Of a stretch of DNA of 64,000 nucleotides, positions 45,961 through 59,012 are shown piece after piece. Source of the stretch: Pseudoscleropodium purum (taxonomy: Eukaryota; Streptophyta; Bryopsida; Hypnales; Brachytheciaceae). A model generated the notes under the pieces. It had not been told where the DNA came from, did no database searches, and was given only the letters and a program-made list of their open reading frames with translations. Position 1 is the first letter of the stretch; each line of letters starts with the position of its first letter. Location: NCBI GenBank assembly GCA_963969395.1, contig OZ017800.1, forward strand, positions 9,704,479-9,768,478. The letters run 5' to 3'. A program made the position numbers and the translations under genes.

Positions 45961-46972
45961 TCTACCTAGCTCCAATTGTAGGAAGTGATTAGCTCATTGT
46001 AGCTTCTCAACTCGCAAAAAGACACCGTGAGTGTCTATTGCTTCAATGTGGGGAAAGTTTTTGGGATTTGTGGGAACATGTTGCATCTTCAGTTTCTAGA
46101 CTGATTGCATTGCATTGAATGATGGCTTTTTTGAGGAAGGTGATAACCGTTGCACACGCGCATCTGGCCATGCTGTTTTCTACTTTTGGCATCACTTTTG
46201 TCACTCACTTTGTTAGTAGTTTAGTTTAGCAACTATGTCATTAGATGAAATAATCAGAGTCCATAATGCACATCGTTGTCACTGATTCAAATCTGATTTG
46301 CAGCTAGGAGTTCTATTAGATTAAGCACCTTAGTACGTGACCTCACAAAAAAACATTTATTTCTATAACTCTTACAAGGACTCATGAGGATGCTTGGTTG
46401 AATATTATTGTATTCATGATGTACCAAGCTACAAAATGGGAGTTTCAATAAACAAATGGTGAAGGAACAAGTTTAGGAGCTTGTAGTTTGGAAATTATGT
46501 GCTTGATTGTGTGAAGTAGCCTGACATTCTAGCAAAGTCAACGAGTACTAGAGGTCGGAATACATTTATATTGAGCTTAGTAAGGAGCTAGCAAATGATT
46601 TAGTAGGAGCTAGAAGTTGCTGTGATGGGGCTACTTTCGGTGATGCTCTACAAATGCTCTGAGTCCGATTTCGTTCATACCCACAATCTCTCGGTTCGAC
46701 CACTAACACTTGCAATGCATACTTTTGCTATTCATTTTATATCCCTGGCTTTGCTATTTCATGTATTCGCAAAGGTTTTTGTCTCTAGCAGTCAAGTAGC
46801 TAGAGAAGGTTAGCTACTCACTTGGAATGTACACTGCTGCCAAATCTTTGCATATACACATCTACATACATACAGAGTCACCTCCATTGAAACTTTAGAC
46901 TTTCAAACTTCTATTCTAGCTAAAGCCTAAACAAAGAACAAATTCTATATGGCAATTTTCCTATGTTCACTA
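45961..46972. other. Spacer, no gene seen
   Basis: Unique-looking, moderately AT-rich DNA. A 63-codon frame at 46622-46813 contains a hydrophobic run but no recognisable family. No repeat landmarks found. Confidence 0.4.
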
Positions 46973-47212
46973 CAGGGTTGACAAGACGGTCGGACGTCCA
47001 GGACGTCCAGACGCGGACGCTGTGTCCGCAATGTCCTCTGACATTCGCGGACGCCATCCGCCCGTCCGCCCCGCCCGCCCTATCCGCCCCATCCGCCCCG
47101 CCCGTCCGCCTTCCGACGGCAGGAGGGACGTTGTGTCTGCTGGCGTCCATGCGTCCGGACGTCCGGGTTACGGACGACTTTTTCGGGCGGACGTAGAGAT
47201 TCGTCAACCCTG
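46973..47212 (+). mobile_element. GC-rich hAT-type MITE
   Basis: A 240-bp island beginning CAGGGTTGAC and ending GTCAACCCTG (perfect 10-bp inverted ends), flanked by GTTCACTA (46965-46972) and GTTCACTG (47213-47220), an 8-bp duplication with one mismatch. The interior is CCGCCC/CGTCCG-rich. Same family as 27490-27809. Confidence 0.9.
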
Positions 47213-50180
47213 GTTCACTGAATATTCCGTTTCCAAGACACATTGTTCACCTTCACAATCCGTTCAGTTGGGTGAACAAATTGGATGAGAGTACACTACT
47301 TGCGCGAAGATGTTGTAAGTACTGGTCTTTGTGACTAGAGCTCAATGTCATTAGTAGCACTGAGATCTAGTGGTAGACCTACATAATGGCGTGGACTTCA
47401 TCGACTCTTGGATTAGACTATCCAAAGCGTGTATGTTTGATGGTATTCTCGATTACTAAAACTAGCTTATCATTGTTATGCATATGTTTGCAGTAGCTAT
47501 TGATTTGTGTGGTTTATCCTCACCTTACCTGTTCTTGTGAATGTAGTGATGGTTTTCAATGTGAAATTGCTTAGTGGATGCGGCACCGTTCTTTTTGGAC
47601 CTCAAATTCAATCTTGGCTTCCATGCAAAATGCTTCAGAGAGGAGTATTTTAAGATCAAATATTTCATTTGCGAAAGTTCATTCTACTGTAAGTATCCAT
47701 GAACCAAATATTTCCAGTTAATTGATGACGTTGATTATTAATCCCTAAATTTTATTTCGGTACTCAGAAGATTTGAATCTTGCAATTTCCGTTCTCTTAC
47801 CTTCAGTTCATTGGATGTACTTTGTCTCACAAGATCATAGTCCTTGTTGGATATCGAGATAGACTTTCAATGTAGGGATGGATTAGGGTTCGGGTTTTAG
47901 GGATTTAGTTTGATAGTCACAATGTGCAATCTAACCAATTGCTCGAGAATATAAGATCAATATTTCATTGTTGGTTGTTATGAATGACCTTATTAATTGA
48001 TATGCTGTAGGCGAGATTTGCATTCAATTGCAGCCATTATAATGCTGTTGATTGAGTCTAGATGTTCAAATGAGCTGTTTCCAAAGAATTTTCACAAATG
48101 TTTGTATAGTACTGGATGAATCTCTTTTCCATTTTTTCATTGATTATGGAGTTTTTGGTTAAATAGGTTTTACTTCACAACCCAGTCAAAAGATGTGAAT
48201 TTGTAAATTGTCATTTCTCACATGAGAATGAGTATCCTCCTTATTCCAATCATGCCGACATCTAGGTTTGAACTCTTTGTTGGATTTACAAGATATTTGT
48301 TCGTGTTGGAATTGGGGCAAATCTTCATTACATTCTCGAGGTGTTGCTTGAACACCCTTAAAAAGTACTTTAGATCGTAATTGAGCACAATGTTGAGGTC
48401 ATGTTATGTTCACAAAGGCAAATGTCGTACACGTTAGAATTATTTATTTTATTTCAAACATCCTTGGTTAGCATGTGAGTTCATTTGTAGTGATTACATG
48501 CTTGGAAATCAAATAGCTTGCTTCAAAGTGTGGCAATTTTTCAAAATTTTAGTACTCCACATCCATTTTGTACATTAATAGAAAGACTACAAGCTGTATA
48601 TGAGTTGGAGGTGATATGTTGCAATGTAGCATCCAAATTCAGGTTTTAGTTTGAGAGTCACGATGTACAATCTAATTAAATACTTGATAATATATGATTA
48701 GCATTTCACTTTCAATAATGTTTTGAATGACCGTATTTGCCTTCAATAGTAAGGTGCAGTAGTTGTTATAGAAAACCATTATGTGAATACTTTAGCTCCA
48801 TGTTTACCAGGTTGACTAGGACCAATTATTATATTAGAAGCATCTGGAAAGCGGTCTTCATGAAGATGAGAGACGCTCTAGGCACAGTAGTTGTTGCTGT
48901 GAAAAAGTGAGTTGTATTGCAACTTTGGTTGGTACTACTTTGCTAAGATTTTTGTGACATGTAGAACTGTGATGTACTTGCATGGATGAAGAGAGAGTAA
49001 TGGAAGAAGAACGGAAAGACCCCACACTGGCAGAATGATAGGTTTAGGTTATTTGCTAGTGTCAATTGCTTCAAGATGTGCCTGGATTTTAGTAGAAGTC
49101 GGTGACCTTTCATTGAATAACCTTGGCAATTCTCTAATTTATAAGACCTTCAATCGAGGACCCTCACAATTTCTGCACAATTGACACTCCTGTGTGGAAC
49201 TTTGTAGAGGGACGAGGAAGAATTCAGGCAACAACTATTTGAACAATTAATTATTGATGTTGTTGGTACATATGGCAAGTGGTATTGATAGCAATTCCAA
49301 CTCAAACAACAATTAAGGAGATTTTCTATCGAGCATCAACAAAATATTTTTGTGTTGATCAAGACCTTGGTGATGATCTTATAACGCATGCTTATGATGT
49401 TGGTGACCAAAGGTTAGCTTGGCTTAGACCAAATCGTTGGCAACTTAGTTAGGTTCAACTCATCTTAGAGTTCATCATGCACGCATTGTTGAATTTTTGT
49501 AGTGATGGAATAGATTTTAGTTTCAGCTTAATTGATTGTCGACAGCCATGATTAGTGGTTGTGTACAATCAAAACACTTGTAGGGGTAACTCACATATAT
49601 GAGTTTACTGCATAGAGCGGTCAACTTCTTTAGATGGAAAACAAAGCATTCTAAATTTTGGATTTTTCTAATTTGATTCGTACAAATCCTCAAAACACAA
49701 ACTTTGACATGTGCTTTTGCCCATCTAGTTGAATATTTCTCAGCATATAGCATTAGTGGTGGTATTTATAGAGACAAATTGGGCAATTCACTTGCTCTCC
49801 TAGTAGCCTAGTGTAGGGCGATTGACTGACTGGAATTTTTGTGGGTTTTGGCATGATGCCTTTGTAGACTACCAATGGCTGTACTTTGACGCCACCATAG
49901 GTTGAGCAAGTTGTAAGGAGATCTTTATTTGCACAAACATAGACAATTTTGAATGGCATTGGATGAGTTTTGAACTACATTGAATGGCATAGTTCAACAC
50001 AACGTCATTAAACGACATAGAATGAATTTCATTTGTTTTATCAAATTGAGATTGGTATAGAATCACTGAATCAGAGACAATTGAATCTTGGTGGTCACAA
50101 AAACAGCTACAATCCTAGATTGGTAGCTACAAAAATAGTTGTAGTCTAAGATTGTTCAAGACGGTTTATGAAAATTAACA
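47213..50180. other. Long spacer, no convincing gene
   Basis: About 3 kb without a supportable gene. Minus-strand frames at 49523-49753, 49753-49959 and 49869-50066 are short; the second (VYVCANKDLLTTCSTYGG, ending with CPICLYKYHH) has protein-like composition and a Cys pair, so a remnant exon is possible, but nothing connects them. No repeat boundary was seen until the DUF7869 element end at 50181. Confidence 0.35.
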
Positions 50181-50695
50181 TCATATTCAATAAAATGGGA
50201 GGGTAGGGCACTCCCAAAATAAACTTTGGCTAAATAAGTGAATCAAAATGGGCTCAAATGAAGCTCAATAATCTCATATTTTATTAGTTAATTATCAATT
50301 TCCATTAAAATGAGAGTCTTGCAAATAATACATGTCCTTTAATAAATATAAAATTGTTTCAAATCAAAAACTTCTTTTACAGTAAAAAAAAATAAACAAG
50401 AAATATAACATGAGATACAAAAGGACGGTATATGTATAATGGTTTCAATTGCTAATACAATATAAAAACCTGTATTTCTTATAAGAGAACTATAAAATAA
50501 TGTAATCTTACATACAGAAACCAGAACTTGAACATTTGTAAATATAAACGTCTACATTTACAAGTATGAAAGAACATAGTATTCTACTTCTCTCACCGTC
50601 ATCTGAAGGCATATTGCTCATTTATTAAAATCAACTAGCATTGTATGAGATAGATTTAACAATGCAAAAAAAAACTTATAAAACTACTGTTGCAA

Positions 50696-53524
50696 TTAAG
50701 ACTGAGGAAAACCAGCCAAACTTTGGTTGATGACTTCGATTTGAGCAACAGGGATCTTGATCATACATTGTCGCGTATCCTTCCTAATTAGAGACTTCCA
50801 CTCTGTTATAAGAGCATCCTTGTGTTGCCATAATGGCGGTTCGCTTTCATCAATTTTCCAACGCAAACCTCTGTCGCTATCCCATCCAGTGTAGAAGTTT
50901 TGAACGCTCTCATCTCTTGAAGTTGGACGGAAATACTGAATTAGCACACAATTTGGTTTTTCAGGATTGCAATTGGGATTAGACAAAGCCCTTGCAATCC
51001 AAATTGGATGACTATCACCATCTATTGGTCGAACCGCTACGAAGTACCCTTCAAAGAGATCACGTCCCACCCTGAAAGATGGTTGTGGGCGACCACTCAA
51101 AGGCCCGACATATGCTTCATCTTCTCCAAACTCTTCGCGAACTTCACCTTCTTCATTTAGTTCATCTATTTGAGCTGCTCGAATTCGAGTCGTCGGCCAA
51201 AAACCATCCTTCAAAGAAGTAAATGCAGGTACTGGATCTTGTAGCGCTACCTTCACATCACGCCAGTAGTGTACCACATGTTCATAGCGCCTTCGACATT
51301 CACCACTGCTGTCCGCATTGCATAAGTTCTCCCAGTATTTTAAAAATCCAGATATACCTTTCACAATGTCTTCAACGCCCCTCATTGACTTCAATGAAAT
51401 TGGTAATGGTACACCACGTGGCCACAAACTTTGTCCTTGAGCATCTTCTTTCCACAACTTAATGCCTCTACCACCCTCCCCTAACCAATCCCCATTAGTG
51501 CACAACAACTTGTATTTCATAACAGGATACCCTGTTGAATCTAAATAGAACTTTACTTGTTGTGGTCTTGTGTGTCCAACGAGCATGTCAGCACCATCTA
51601 CAAATGCACTAGCAATGAAATTCTTGAAATCAGGCACCTCTTCTATAAGGTGAGGAATAGTCGGAGTGGAATCCACATCCATAAATGATTTCATCAACGC
51701 TGGCACTGTAGGAAAGTTCTCTTTCTTTAGCTGCATACTCCATCTTCCAAATAGTGCATCAATGTCATCGTGCGTATGACCAACAATCATGAAATTCACA
51801 TATACTTCACGAAAGATCTTGTTTGCAACAAGTAGGGACCAAAAACAAAATACATATCTGTTTTTGTTGTCTCCAGTGGCATTATCCATCTGCATAATAA
51901 GAATAGGTGGCAATGCTGTCGCCGGAACTGAGGTTGTTGGGACTTCAGGAAGCGAACCTTTGCAAATCTCACTTCCCTTTAGCACTGCCTTAAACAAATT
52001 CGTGAACTTCGAATTCATAAACAACTCTCGAGACGACGCCTTTGGTGGCAATTCAAGATCTCGCAACAACTTTGCCACAGAGCCAATTGTATAATTTGAA
52101 TCATGGGGAAAGAGATCCAATCCATAATGCGCATACCGCACATCACCATGGCCATGCGCAATCATTCCAGTGATCGATACAGGCAACTTCATCAAGCCAT
52201 CAGTGTCTTTACTCTTGTGTGAGAAAACCGGACAAGCAGTTTTAGAATGATCCATCTTGTCATGCATAATTGTGAGGCACTCGTGCGGAGAAGTTAGCGA
52301 CCAGAAACAATTAATATAGTACAAGTCCCGGTGAGCACGAGCAGTAGAGAGGTGATTGTCCAACCTCCGTTGCCACATCAAAGCACTACTGGAACCAGCA
52401 AGAGCACCCTTCCTGAGCTCTTTGTATTTGTCACAAGTAGCACATCGCGCGAAATTGTCCCCGGGCTTCTTGACTTCATACTCCGGAAACTTTGAAGACC
52501 TGATCTTACTTAAATTCGAAGTTGAAATATCCTTCAATCCAAAAGCTGCATTAACATCATTGATTTCTTGCAACTTTCCCTTCCACTGAAAGGTAGAGGG
52601 AAGACACATGGAAACAACCTTCTCCCCAGACTTCATAGTTCGAGTACAATGTGGCATATGATCGGCTTCTTTCTCAAGGATGCACTTCAATGAAACAGCA
52701 GCTTGTTGAGTATGTTTCCTCGGTTTTGACATTCCTGTATTACCATGTTCCATTGCTTCTCGATGACCTTTCACGTGTGTTTGGTAGCGAAAGAATGTGG
52801 ATTGTGGAACCCCAGAAATATGCATCCAAGCTCGCATACAGACAGGGACCTCTTCAACTGTGACCATCCTTTTCCCACGGGAATCGTAATGATATTGTCT
52901 GTGGACATCCAGCTTCATGAAGGATCTATGCTTGAATGTGGAATTATGATACATGCGCTCACGGAAAGCCCGAATCTTCTCTCTAGGAAACGGTTGAACA
53001 CAATTTCGACTACAACAAACTTTGCTAGACATTGCATTGATGGATTGTTCTGTAAGCAAAGCCTTCAACTTCAGAGAGGTTTCACGAGGCGGGTTTCTTA
53101 ACGTGCTTGAATACTGTCGTGTCGATGTAGAAGAGTTTGAATTCAAGGCTCTCGCTCGGAGAGAGTTGTACCTATCTCGGACTTCGTGGTCATGAAAACT
53201 TGCTCCTCGATAGTGAACGAGTTTAATAGGCCAAGCTATGAGTGAATAAATTTTCTCTCTTGAGATATCGACATCGGAATGTGACTTGGAAATAAACACT
53301 ACTACATGAGTGTCACCAAGGGGACCATCTGCTCCGCTGACAAGGTCCGAATTTACATTATGGCAAGTACCTTCACCAACAAGTACTCCGTCTTCATTGA
53401 ATAGGGTGACACATTTCATGTTCCATAACGAACGCGGAAGCCCTTCGCAGTCTGGTAAGTCCTCCATCATTTCCTCATGAACATGGAACTCCTCATCTGA
53501 TTCATCCATCTCCCCGACTGGCAT
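50696..53524 (-). CDS. DUF7869 transposase-like protein, full length
   Basis: An intact frame of 942 codons from ATG 53524; the frame continues 15 codons upstream only from a TTG. Residue numbers below count from that TTG. The N-terminus is acidic; a basic/aromatic middle region carries PVCMRAWMHISGVPQST (helix-turn-helix-like). CATCDKYKELR near 376 with an upstream Cys is a probable zinc site. The RNase H-like core follows with acidic positions in MHDKMD (about 435), MQMDNATGDNKN (about 559) and GHTHDDID (597-604), the hallmark of DUF7869 proteins. I infer a DDE-type nuclease, probably the transposase of this element. The C-terminal 346 residues are identical to copy A. A P2 palindrome lies 110 bp upstream of the ATG. 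Confidence 0.8.
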   Translation of the reverse strand: MPVGEMDESDEEFHVHEEMMEDLPDCEGLPRSLWNMKCVTLFNEDGVLVGEGTCHNVNSDLVSGADGPLGDTHVVVFISKSHSDVDISREKIYSLIAWPIKLVHYRGASFHDHEVRDRYNSLRARALNSNSSTSTRQYSSTLRNPPRETSLKLKALLTEQSINAMSSKVCCSRNCVQPFPREKIRAFRERMYHNSTFKHRSFMKLDVHRQYHYDSRGKRMVTVEEVPVCMRAWMHISGVPQSTFFRYQTHVKGHREAMEHGNTGMSKPRKHTQQAAVSLKCILEKEADHMPHCTRTMKSGEKVVSMCLPSTFQWKGKLQEINDVNAAFGLKDISTSNLSKIRSSKFPEYEVKKPGDNFARCATCDKYKELRKGALAGSSSALMWQRRLDNHLSTARAHRDLYYINCFWSLTSPHECLTIMHDKMDHSKTACPVFSHKSKDTDGLMKLPVSITGMIAHGHGDVRYAHYGLDLFPHDSNYTIGSVAKLLRDLELPPKASSRELFMNSKFTNLFKAVLKGSEICKGSLPEVPTTSVPATALPPILIMQMDNATGDNKNRYVFCFWSLLVANKIFREVYVNFMIVGHTHDDIDALFGRWSMQLKKENFPTVPALMKSFMDVDSTPTIPHLIEEVPDFKNFIASAFVDGADMLVGHTRPQQVKFYLDSTGYPVMKYKLLCTNGDWLGEGGRGIKLWKEDAQGQSLWPRGVPLPISLKSMRGVEDIVKGISGFLKYWENLCNADSSGECRRRYEHVVHYWRDVKVALQDPVPAFTSLKDGFWPTTRIRAAQIDELNEEGEVREEFGEDEAYVGPLSGRPQPSFRVGRDLFEGYFVAVRPIDGDSHPIWIARALSNPNCNPEKPNCVLIQYFRPTSRDESVQNFYTGWDSDRGLRWKIDESEPPLWQHKDALITEWKSLIRKDTRQCMIKIPVAQIEVINQSLAGFPQS

Positions 53525-53634
53525 GCCAGTCGAAGATATATCACCAGAGTAAGACGAAGAACGGAACAAGGAAAAGTGACTTGAAAGAATTTTACAATTT
53601 CAGGAGGAGTGCATTCAGTGAAGTAAAGAAATAC

Positions 53635-54790
53635 ATTTCAGTGCGGTTCGCGCTAAAATACAATTCCACAGAGAACAACACAAATAATACATACACATTC
53701 CAATAACATTGATTTTCATATTACTTTTACAGAGTTCGATTAAAAAGTAATATCTACTGCCATATACTAGAATTTAGTAGAACACAAACCAAAAAGAAAA
53801 TCACATAAATTTCTATCGATTTTCATTTTGAATTTGGAGGAAATGAAAATCATTTATCTATAAAACATTTGTCCACCACAACTGTAGAGGACAACAGGGA
53901 AATAACAATTTCCCGTGCATCATAGTGAACTTAAATTTTGAATGAATTCTCCAGAATTTTGAATGGATTAATGAACAACCGTATGCATTTAGAGAGAATG
54001 CACGGAAGTGGAACAATGACATAGTACTGATTAAGTAAAAACACATGACGACTTTACACATCACACCTGCAGGCATCCAGAAATTTTGTATTAAACGAGT
54101 ATAGTAGAATGCATTTCAGCGCGAGTCGCACTGAAGTGCAATTCAATGATCTTTTTCCGACGACAACGTGCATGAGAATGGAGGCCGTATTATATTCCAT
54201 AATGAAGATCAATAACATCATTTTTGCTGTATTAGCTCTTAAGTAACATTATTTTCCAAATATGAATATGAATTCCTAGTCATCTTCGGACACTTCAGAA
54301 TGCACGTAAATCTAGACATACATAAATGCACATCAGCGCGAGTCGCGCTAATGTGCATTTCATTCCACTACCATAAAACTCAATATCAAGACATATATTG
54401 GATTTCCCAAACATGACAACAAAATTGGGACACGGTAATGCATTTTAGCGCGAGTCGCGCTGAAGTGCATTTCTAGTCCAAATCATGAAATATATTGCGT
54501 TTTATCAAGACTGGATTCTTGATCCATTTCAAAACAGAATTCGTTGAATACACTTCAGCGCGACTCGCGCTAAACTGATATGCTATTTTCTAAATTAGTG
54601 GCGAGCCTGACTTCATCACTAATCTCGATTTACTTCATTTAAAAATCAGGACTTGCACTTCAGTGCGAGTCGCGCTGAAGTGCATTATGCAATCTAATTT
54701 CATAGTGGGAAGACTTATAGGAACGTGTTGAAATGAAATTGAAAAAGACCCTGCTTGATTGCATTTCAGCGCGGCCCGAGCTAAACTGCA
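53635..54790. repeat. P2 palindrome array A (seven copies)
   Basis: Near-perfect palindromes centred on CAGCGCGAGTCGCGCTG occur at 53635-53659, 54110-54140, 54324-54360, 54437-54471, 54551-54577, 54654-54684 and 54760-54790. Arms extend through TTT and a TGCA word in the best copies; at 54324 the arms are 18 bp with one mismatch. The last five are spaced 103-114 bp apart, and the step before them is about twice that. The sequence between palindromes is not repeated. The nearest copy is about 110 bp upstream of the DUF7869 start codon. Confidence 0.9.
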
Positions 54791-57700
54791 AGTAAGAGAA
54801 TTACTCATATATCACTTCCGATTTGGCACTTCGACACCGTAAATTTCAAACGTGTAAACCTTCTATTTTTAGTAATTCCGAAATTTAAGGAAAATTCCCA
54901 TCGGACAATAACATTCTCTGACCATTTGCAATCTCAGATCAAGCTTCAAAATTGAAAATTCTTTGCAATGCAATTGACAGAACATGGAAAGCGTATATGA
55001 CAAGTGAAGACATGCGCACTGTAATTGTAGGGAGAGGAGTGACAGATGACATAAACCTCGTCTATGCTAAATAAGTTACAAAAACTTCTATACTGACGAA
55101 GAAGGTGGAGTGCATTACAGGCGAAGGTGTGCGATGCAGTGCTTCCTCGTTGAAGGCGGCCGACGAGAACAACGTGATAGTAATACAGAGACAATTCAGA
55201 ACTTCTAAACTTCTCCACTAAACCAAACAACGCAAGGGAAAGACGCATACGAACTATGCAACGCTCACTGAAGTCCTTTGAGTAGAGGGAAAAGGTAGAA
55301 GGAGATGTCTGCAGCTGGGTTAGCGACGCACATTGTACATCCTGGCGGGAACGAAAGGGCGCCAACCGTATCCAAGATTTTGAACACATTCCTCCTAAAT
55401 TCAGATGTCCCGAGATTCCTCATGCCTATGACAACTGTACATTGTAAAGCGTCTTCTAATTCTAGATTAAACCACAGTCCCCACAATTGGTAGTGGGTGA
55501 GCTGCCTTTCCAAGATTCTGATTATTAATGCTCGTTGACTTCCAGCAAGTGATGTGTCTTTTTGTCATTGGGACATTGTCCACAACGGAAGGCGCAATTG
55601 CAATGCATACAGTGCGTTTTTTTATTTTCGTTTTTTAGTACTCTGACTAAAATGACTAAAGGGTGTTATTAGCAAGATAACTGTCAATTTGATTCTCCAA
55701 GTACGATGCCCTTACCGTATTTTGTCTTACATGGACTACTTAAAAAACACATACTAAAAACTTTTCATTATTTATAGAGGAATGGAACTTTGTTGCAAAG
55801 ATTTTGGAGTTCTTTTCGAAGTCGGAATTACTGTTTTTTTCTTATATTGAGTACGACTGTGGAGATCCCTTCTCTAGGTCTTCTGGTTTCATTTCTCCTA
55901 AAATGCAGAAGTCGCGATATTAGTTTGTAGTACTGGAGCTTTTAAATTCGAAATTTTTTGACGATTTCATCCAAAATCTTACTAATTGTTTTTGATAGGC
56001 TTGGCGTAGAGAAAATAATTTTGGTGCAATTTCGCTCCAAATTGCCAGAAAAAAGAACCGTGCCCATTCAGCCTATAGTAAATTCGTACTCTACGGTAAG
56101 GAATATGACTTCGAATTTTTTTCAAAATAGATCGATTTTAAGGTTATGTTTTCTTGAAGATCATATTGTGCATTACAATTTAGGGTTTCATAGATCTTAG
56201 TAATAATATCTATAACAATGTTGAATGAGGTCAATTTCAAATGGTACCAAAAAATAGGGAGTAATTGTTTCATATACTTGAAATGTTCACATATCAAAAA
56301 AAAAGATACTGCATGCACCACCACATTGCATCAAGTTCTACATTTCTGTATTAAGTGAGTACAATTCTTGAATTCCTCATTCTATTTTTGTGGAAGGTTG
56401 AAAATGAATTGGTGTAATAGAATAGGAGAACACTGATTCGTTGCACTTTAGATGTTTGCGTGCCCCCACAAAATAAAATTCACTACCACATGCAAGAAAC
56501 AATTCTTTCATCAAGTTCTACATTCATTTTCTGTTGCAATCTATGAGATTTTCATTTCAATCTTTCAAAAGGTCAATATTATATGGGTGCCAAAAAAATT
56601 GGAGAGTTCTTGTTTGTTCTACTTTAGACGTTCATTTGTTTTAGAATATTGGAATGCACTGCCACATGCAGGAAAAGAGGAAATTTGTACATACTGTTGA
56701 TCCGTACAATTTTCTGTTTAGGATGATGTAAATGAAATTGAAATTGAAGACATGAAAAATTTGTATGATTTACCTTCTCTGTTTATTAGGGTAGTTTTAT
56801 TCATGAAATTTTATATTTTCACATTCTTATTTTCTCAAATGTAGTTGGCGCTAGGTTTGCTACACAATATGTATATTACTTTCATCAATTTTGCATGTAA
56901 CAGAATGTAGATGAAAAATGTATGTCTAATTCTTATATGAAAATATTGACATCCTCATATATTACATTTGCAATTGCAATATACATAGACATTGCACTTG
57001 AAAGCAATTAAAGAAAACTATTGTATCATAATTTAAAGCGCAAAATCCTTTGCAACGATGAAAACATTGAAATAAAAAAATTAATGAAGCAAAAATGTAA
57101 GTACAAGCTTCTCTTTTGAATATGTAGAAGAACACTTTTAGTTTCAAGGAATTCTTGCATGAAACATTATTACTTAATTAATTTTTTCCTCCATAACCTA
57201 TGGGGACACAATATTAAAGATTCAAAATGTAAATTTCTCAAATTGCAAAGACTTTGTTGTTCCTTTCAAAATTCCAAAACTTGAGCTGAAATTTCAAATT
57301 CTTGGCACTTGCTATGCTTTGCATTTCTCATTAAAATTGTACTAAAAAACTTTTATATTATACAAAGTGTTGCAACGTTCTATAAGTGAATTCAAGTTTA
57401 ATCAATTCAATTTCAAGAGGAAGTCTTTAATAATTTATCTACTAAATTTGTTGCTAGTTTATTTACAATGTATAGTACGAGTAACGAATTGAAACAATTT
57501 TTATCAAAATTGCCTTAGAAACTCTTCAGTTCGGACAGTTTAGGGACTTATAAATTCAACATTACAATCAGCAAGCTTTTTGCCTCACTTGCTATGCTTT
57601 GTCCATGAAGGTTTCCAAAAATTTCATGGAACATACTGTATATTATTTACAATAAGATGGGTACTTCAAACAAAATCTATAAAAGATGCATGCAATAGAA

Positions 57701-58973
57701 AATACTACACAAGTTCCAGGGCAAATTAAAAATTATAAAAACAGGAATGCTACTTTTTTGTTAAATTGACAATGCGTGTGCCCATGATTATGCAATGTTA
57801 CGCTAGCGAAGAGATTGTTATACTCATTAATTTGATTGTTGGCCAAATTATTTTGACAATAATAAGGTCATCAATTAAGAAGACATGTCAAGTGGCTTCT
57901 CTCCATATCTGCCAATAGAATAATCCAATGTTTTAAGCATTCAGTATATGAATGTATTTACCTTGATATGAAGTCAACTAAGATCCAACTTTTCCATGAA
58001 GTACTTTCATTTTCAACTTGATTAAATTATGAAGGATAACCAGAACTTATATATTATGGCATTATTGTTTTTTTTGAGTCTATGTGGTGTACGTAAGCAA
58101 ATTAAAATTGGTTTCAAACATTTGAAGCATATTTGTAAAGAAATGAATACTTATTTTACTCATGTTCATGTAGTATTGTAGATGGAGAGCAGTTTCGTTT
58201 TTGCAAATTAAATGAAGAGCTTCCTTACTGCCCAAATATAAATAAATAGTTCTAAAATTGATTATAATACCAGTGCACTTCTAGCCATTCATGAACTTCT
58301 ACGGAACCAATTGCTGAACTAGATAAATAGAATTGCAATAATCCATTTCTGAATATTTTCCATAAATAATAATGGGATCTTTGTCACCAATAATATTTGG
58401 GTTCTTTTCTCTTTTATGTACTTGGAGCATAAACAAAATATTTTTTCACACTACCATGTTGAATTCTAAACGACCTAAAATCTTTCAAACAATTTCTAAT
58501 AAACTATTGAAGAAATAGAAGAAGGGTGTGGTTCACCATTTCTACAAAGTTTTAGATACAATGTCAAATACTCTTTTAAAAAAAAAAAAAGGAATGAAAG
58601 AGGTACAATCTCTTTGCAACAATCACCTTAAACTCATAACAAGAACATTAACTTCTAAATGCCCAAGGCCTATTTTGAGCCTTTAGAAATTTGCTCTAAA
58701 TTGAACAAAAAGTCAACATTTTGATAAGTTGTATCAACTTTTTTTGAATTGTAATTGTTCAAATTCAAACTCGACATGTTAGAGATCACATAGGAAGAAA
58801 AAATACAACAATATTACTTATAAGTTGGAAGATTATAACATTTGACCATGAGGGTGTTAAAACTATGAAAAATTTTCAATTCACTTTTCACAAGTCAAAC
58901 CTAAGAAGTTGGTGACAAAAAAACTATGAGGTTTAAGGACCTAACATGAATAACCCCAATCAATTTATGGCAC
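54791..58973. other. Spacer between the two P2 arrays, no convincing gene
   Basis: 54950-55550 is of mixed composition with overlapping minus-strand frames (54946-55389, 55265-55513) that show no recognisable motif. From 55600 to 58940 the DNA is AT-rich with only biased short frames. 58640-58930 is the family 2 AT-rich repeat also seen at 29691-30000. Nothing resembles a transposase or its missing end. Confidence 0.45.
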
Positions 58974-59012
58974 AACCCTAAACCCTAAACCCTTAAACCC
59001 TAAACCCTAAAA
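58974..59012. repeat. Interstitial telomere-like repeat (CCCTAAA)n
   Basis: About five to six degenerate units of CCCTAAA, with two units off by one base. This is the plant-type telomere sequence. It sits exactly at the change from AT-rich DNA on the left to GC-richer DNA on the right. A single CCCTAAACC recurs near 59998. Confidence 0.85.

Larger units (their letters stand above)
50181..54790 (-). mobile_element. DUF7869 transposase-like element, copy B (one end at 50181)
   Basis: The left end at 50181 is defined by loss of identity with the inverted copy A (1-1591). The body carries a full-length gene and an upstream P2 palindrome array to 54790. The right limit is unknown: no inverted partner of the GGGAGGGTAGGGCACTCCC end was found up to 62 kb. 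The end given is only the extent of the array. Confidence 0.6.
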
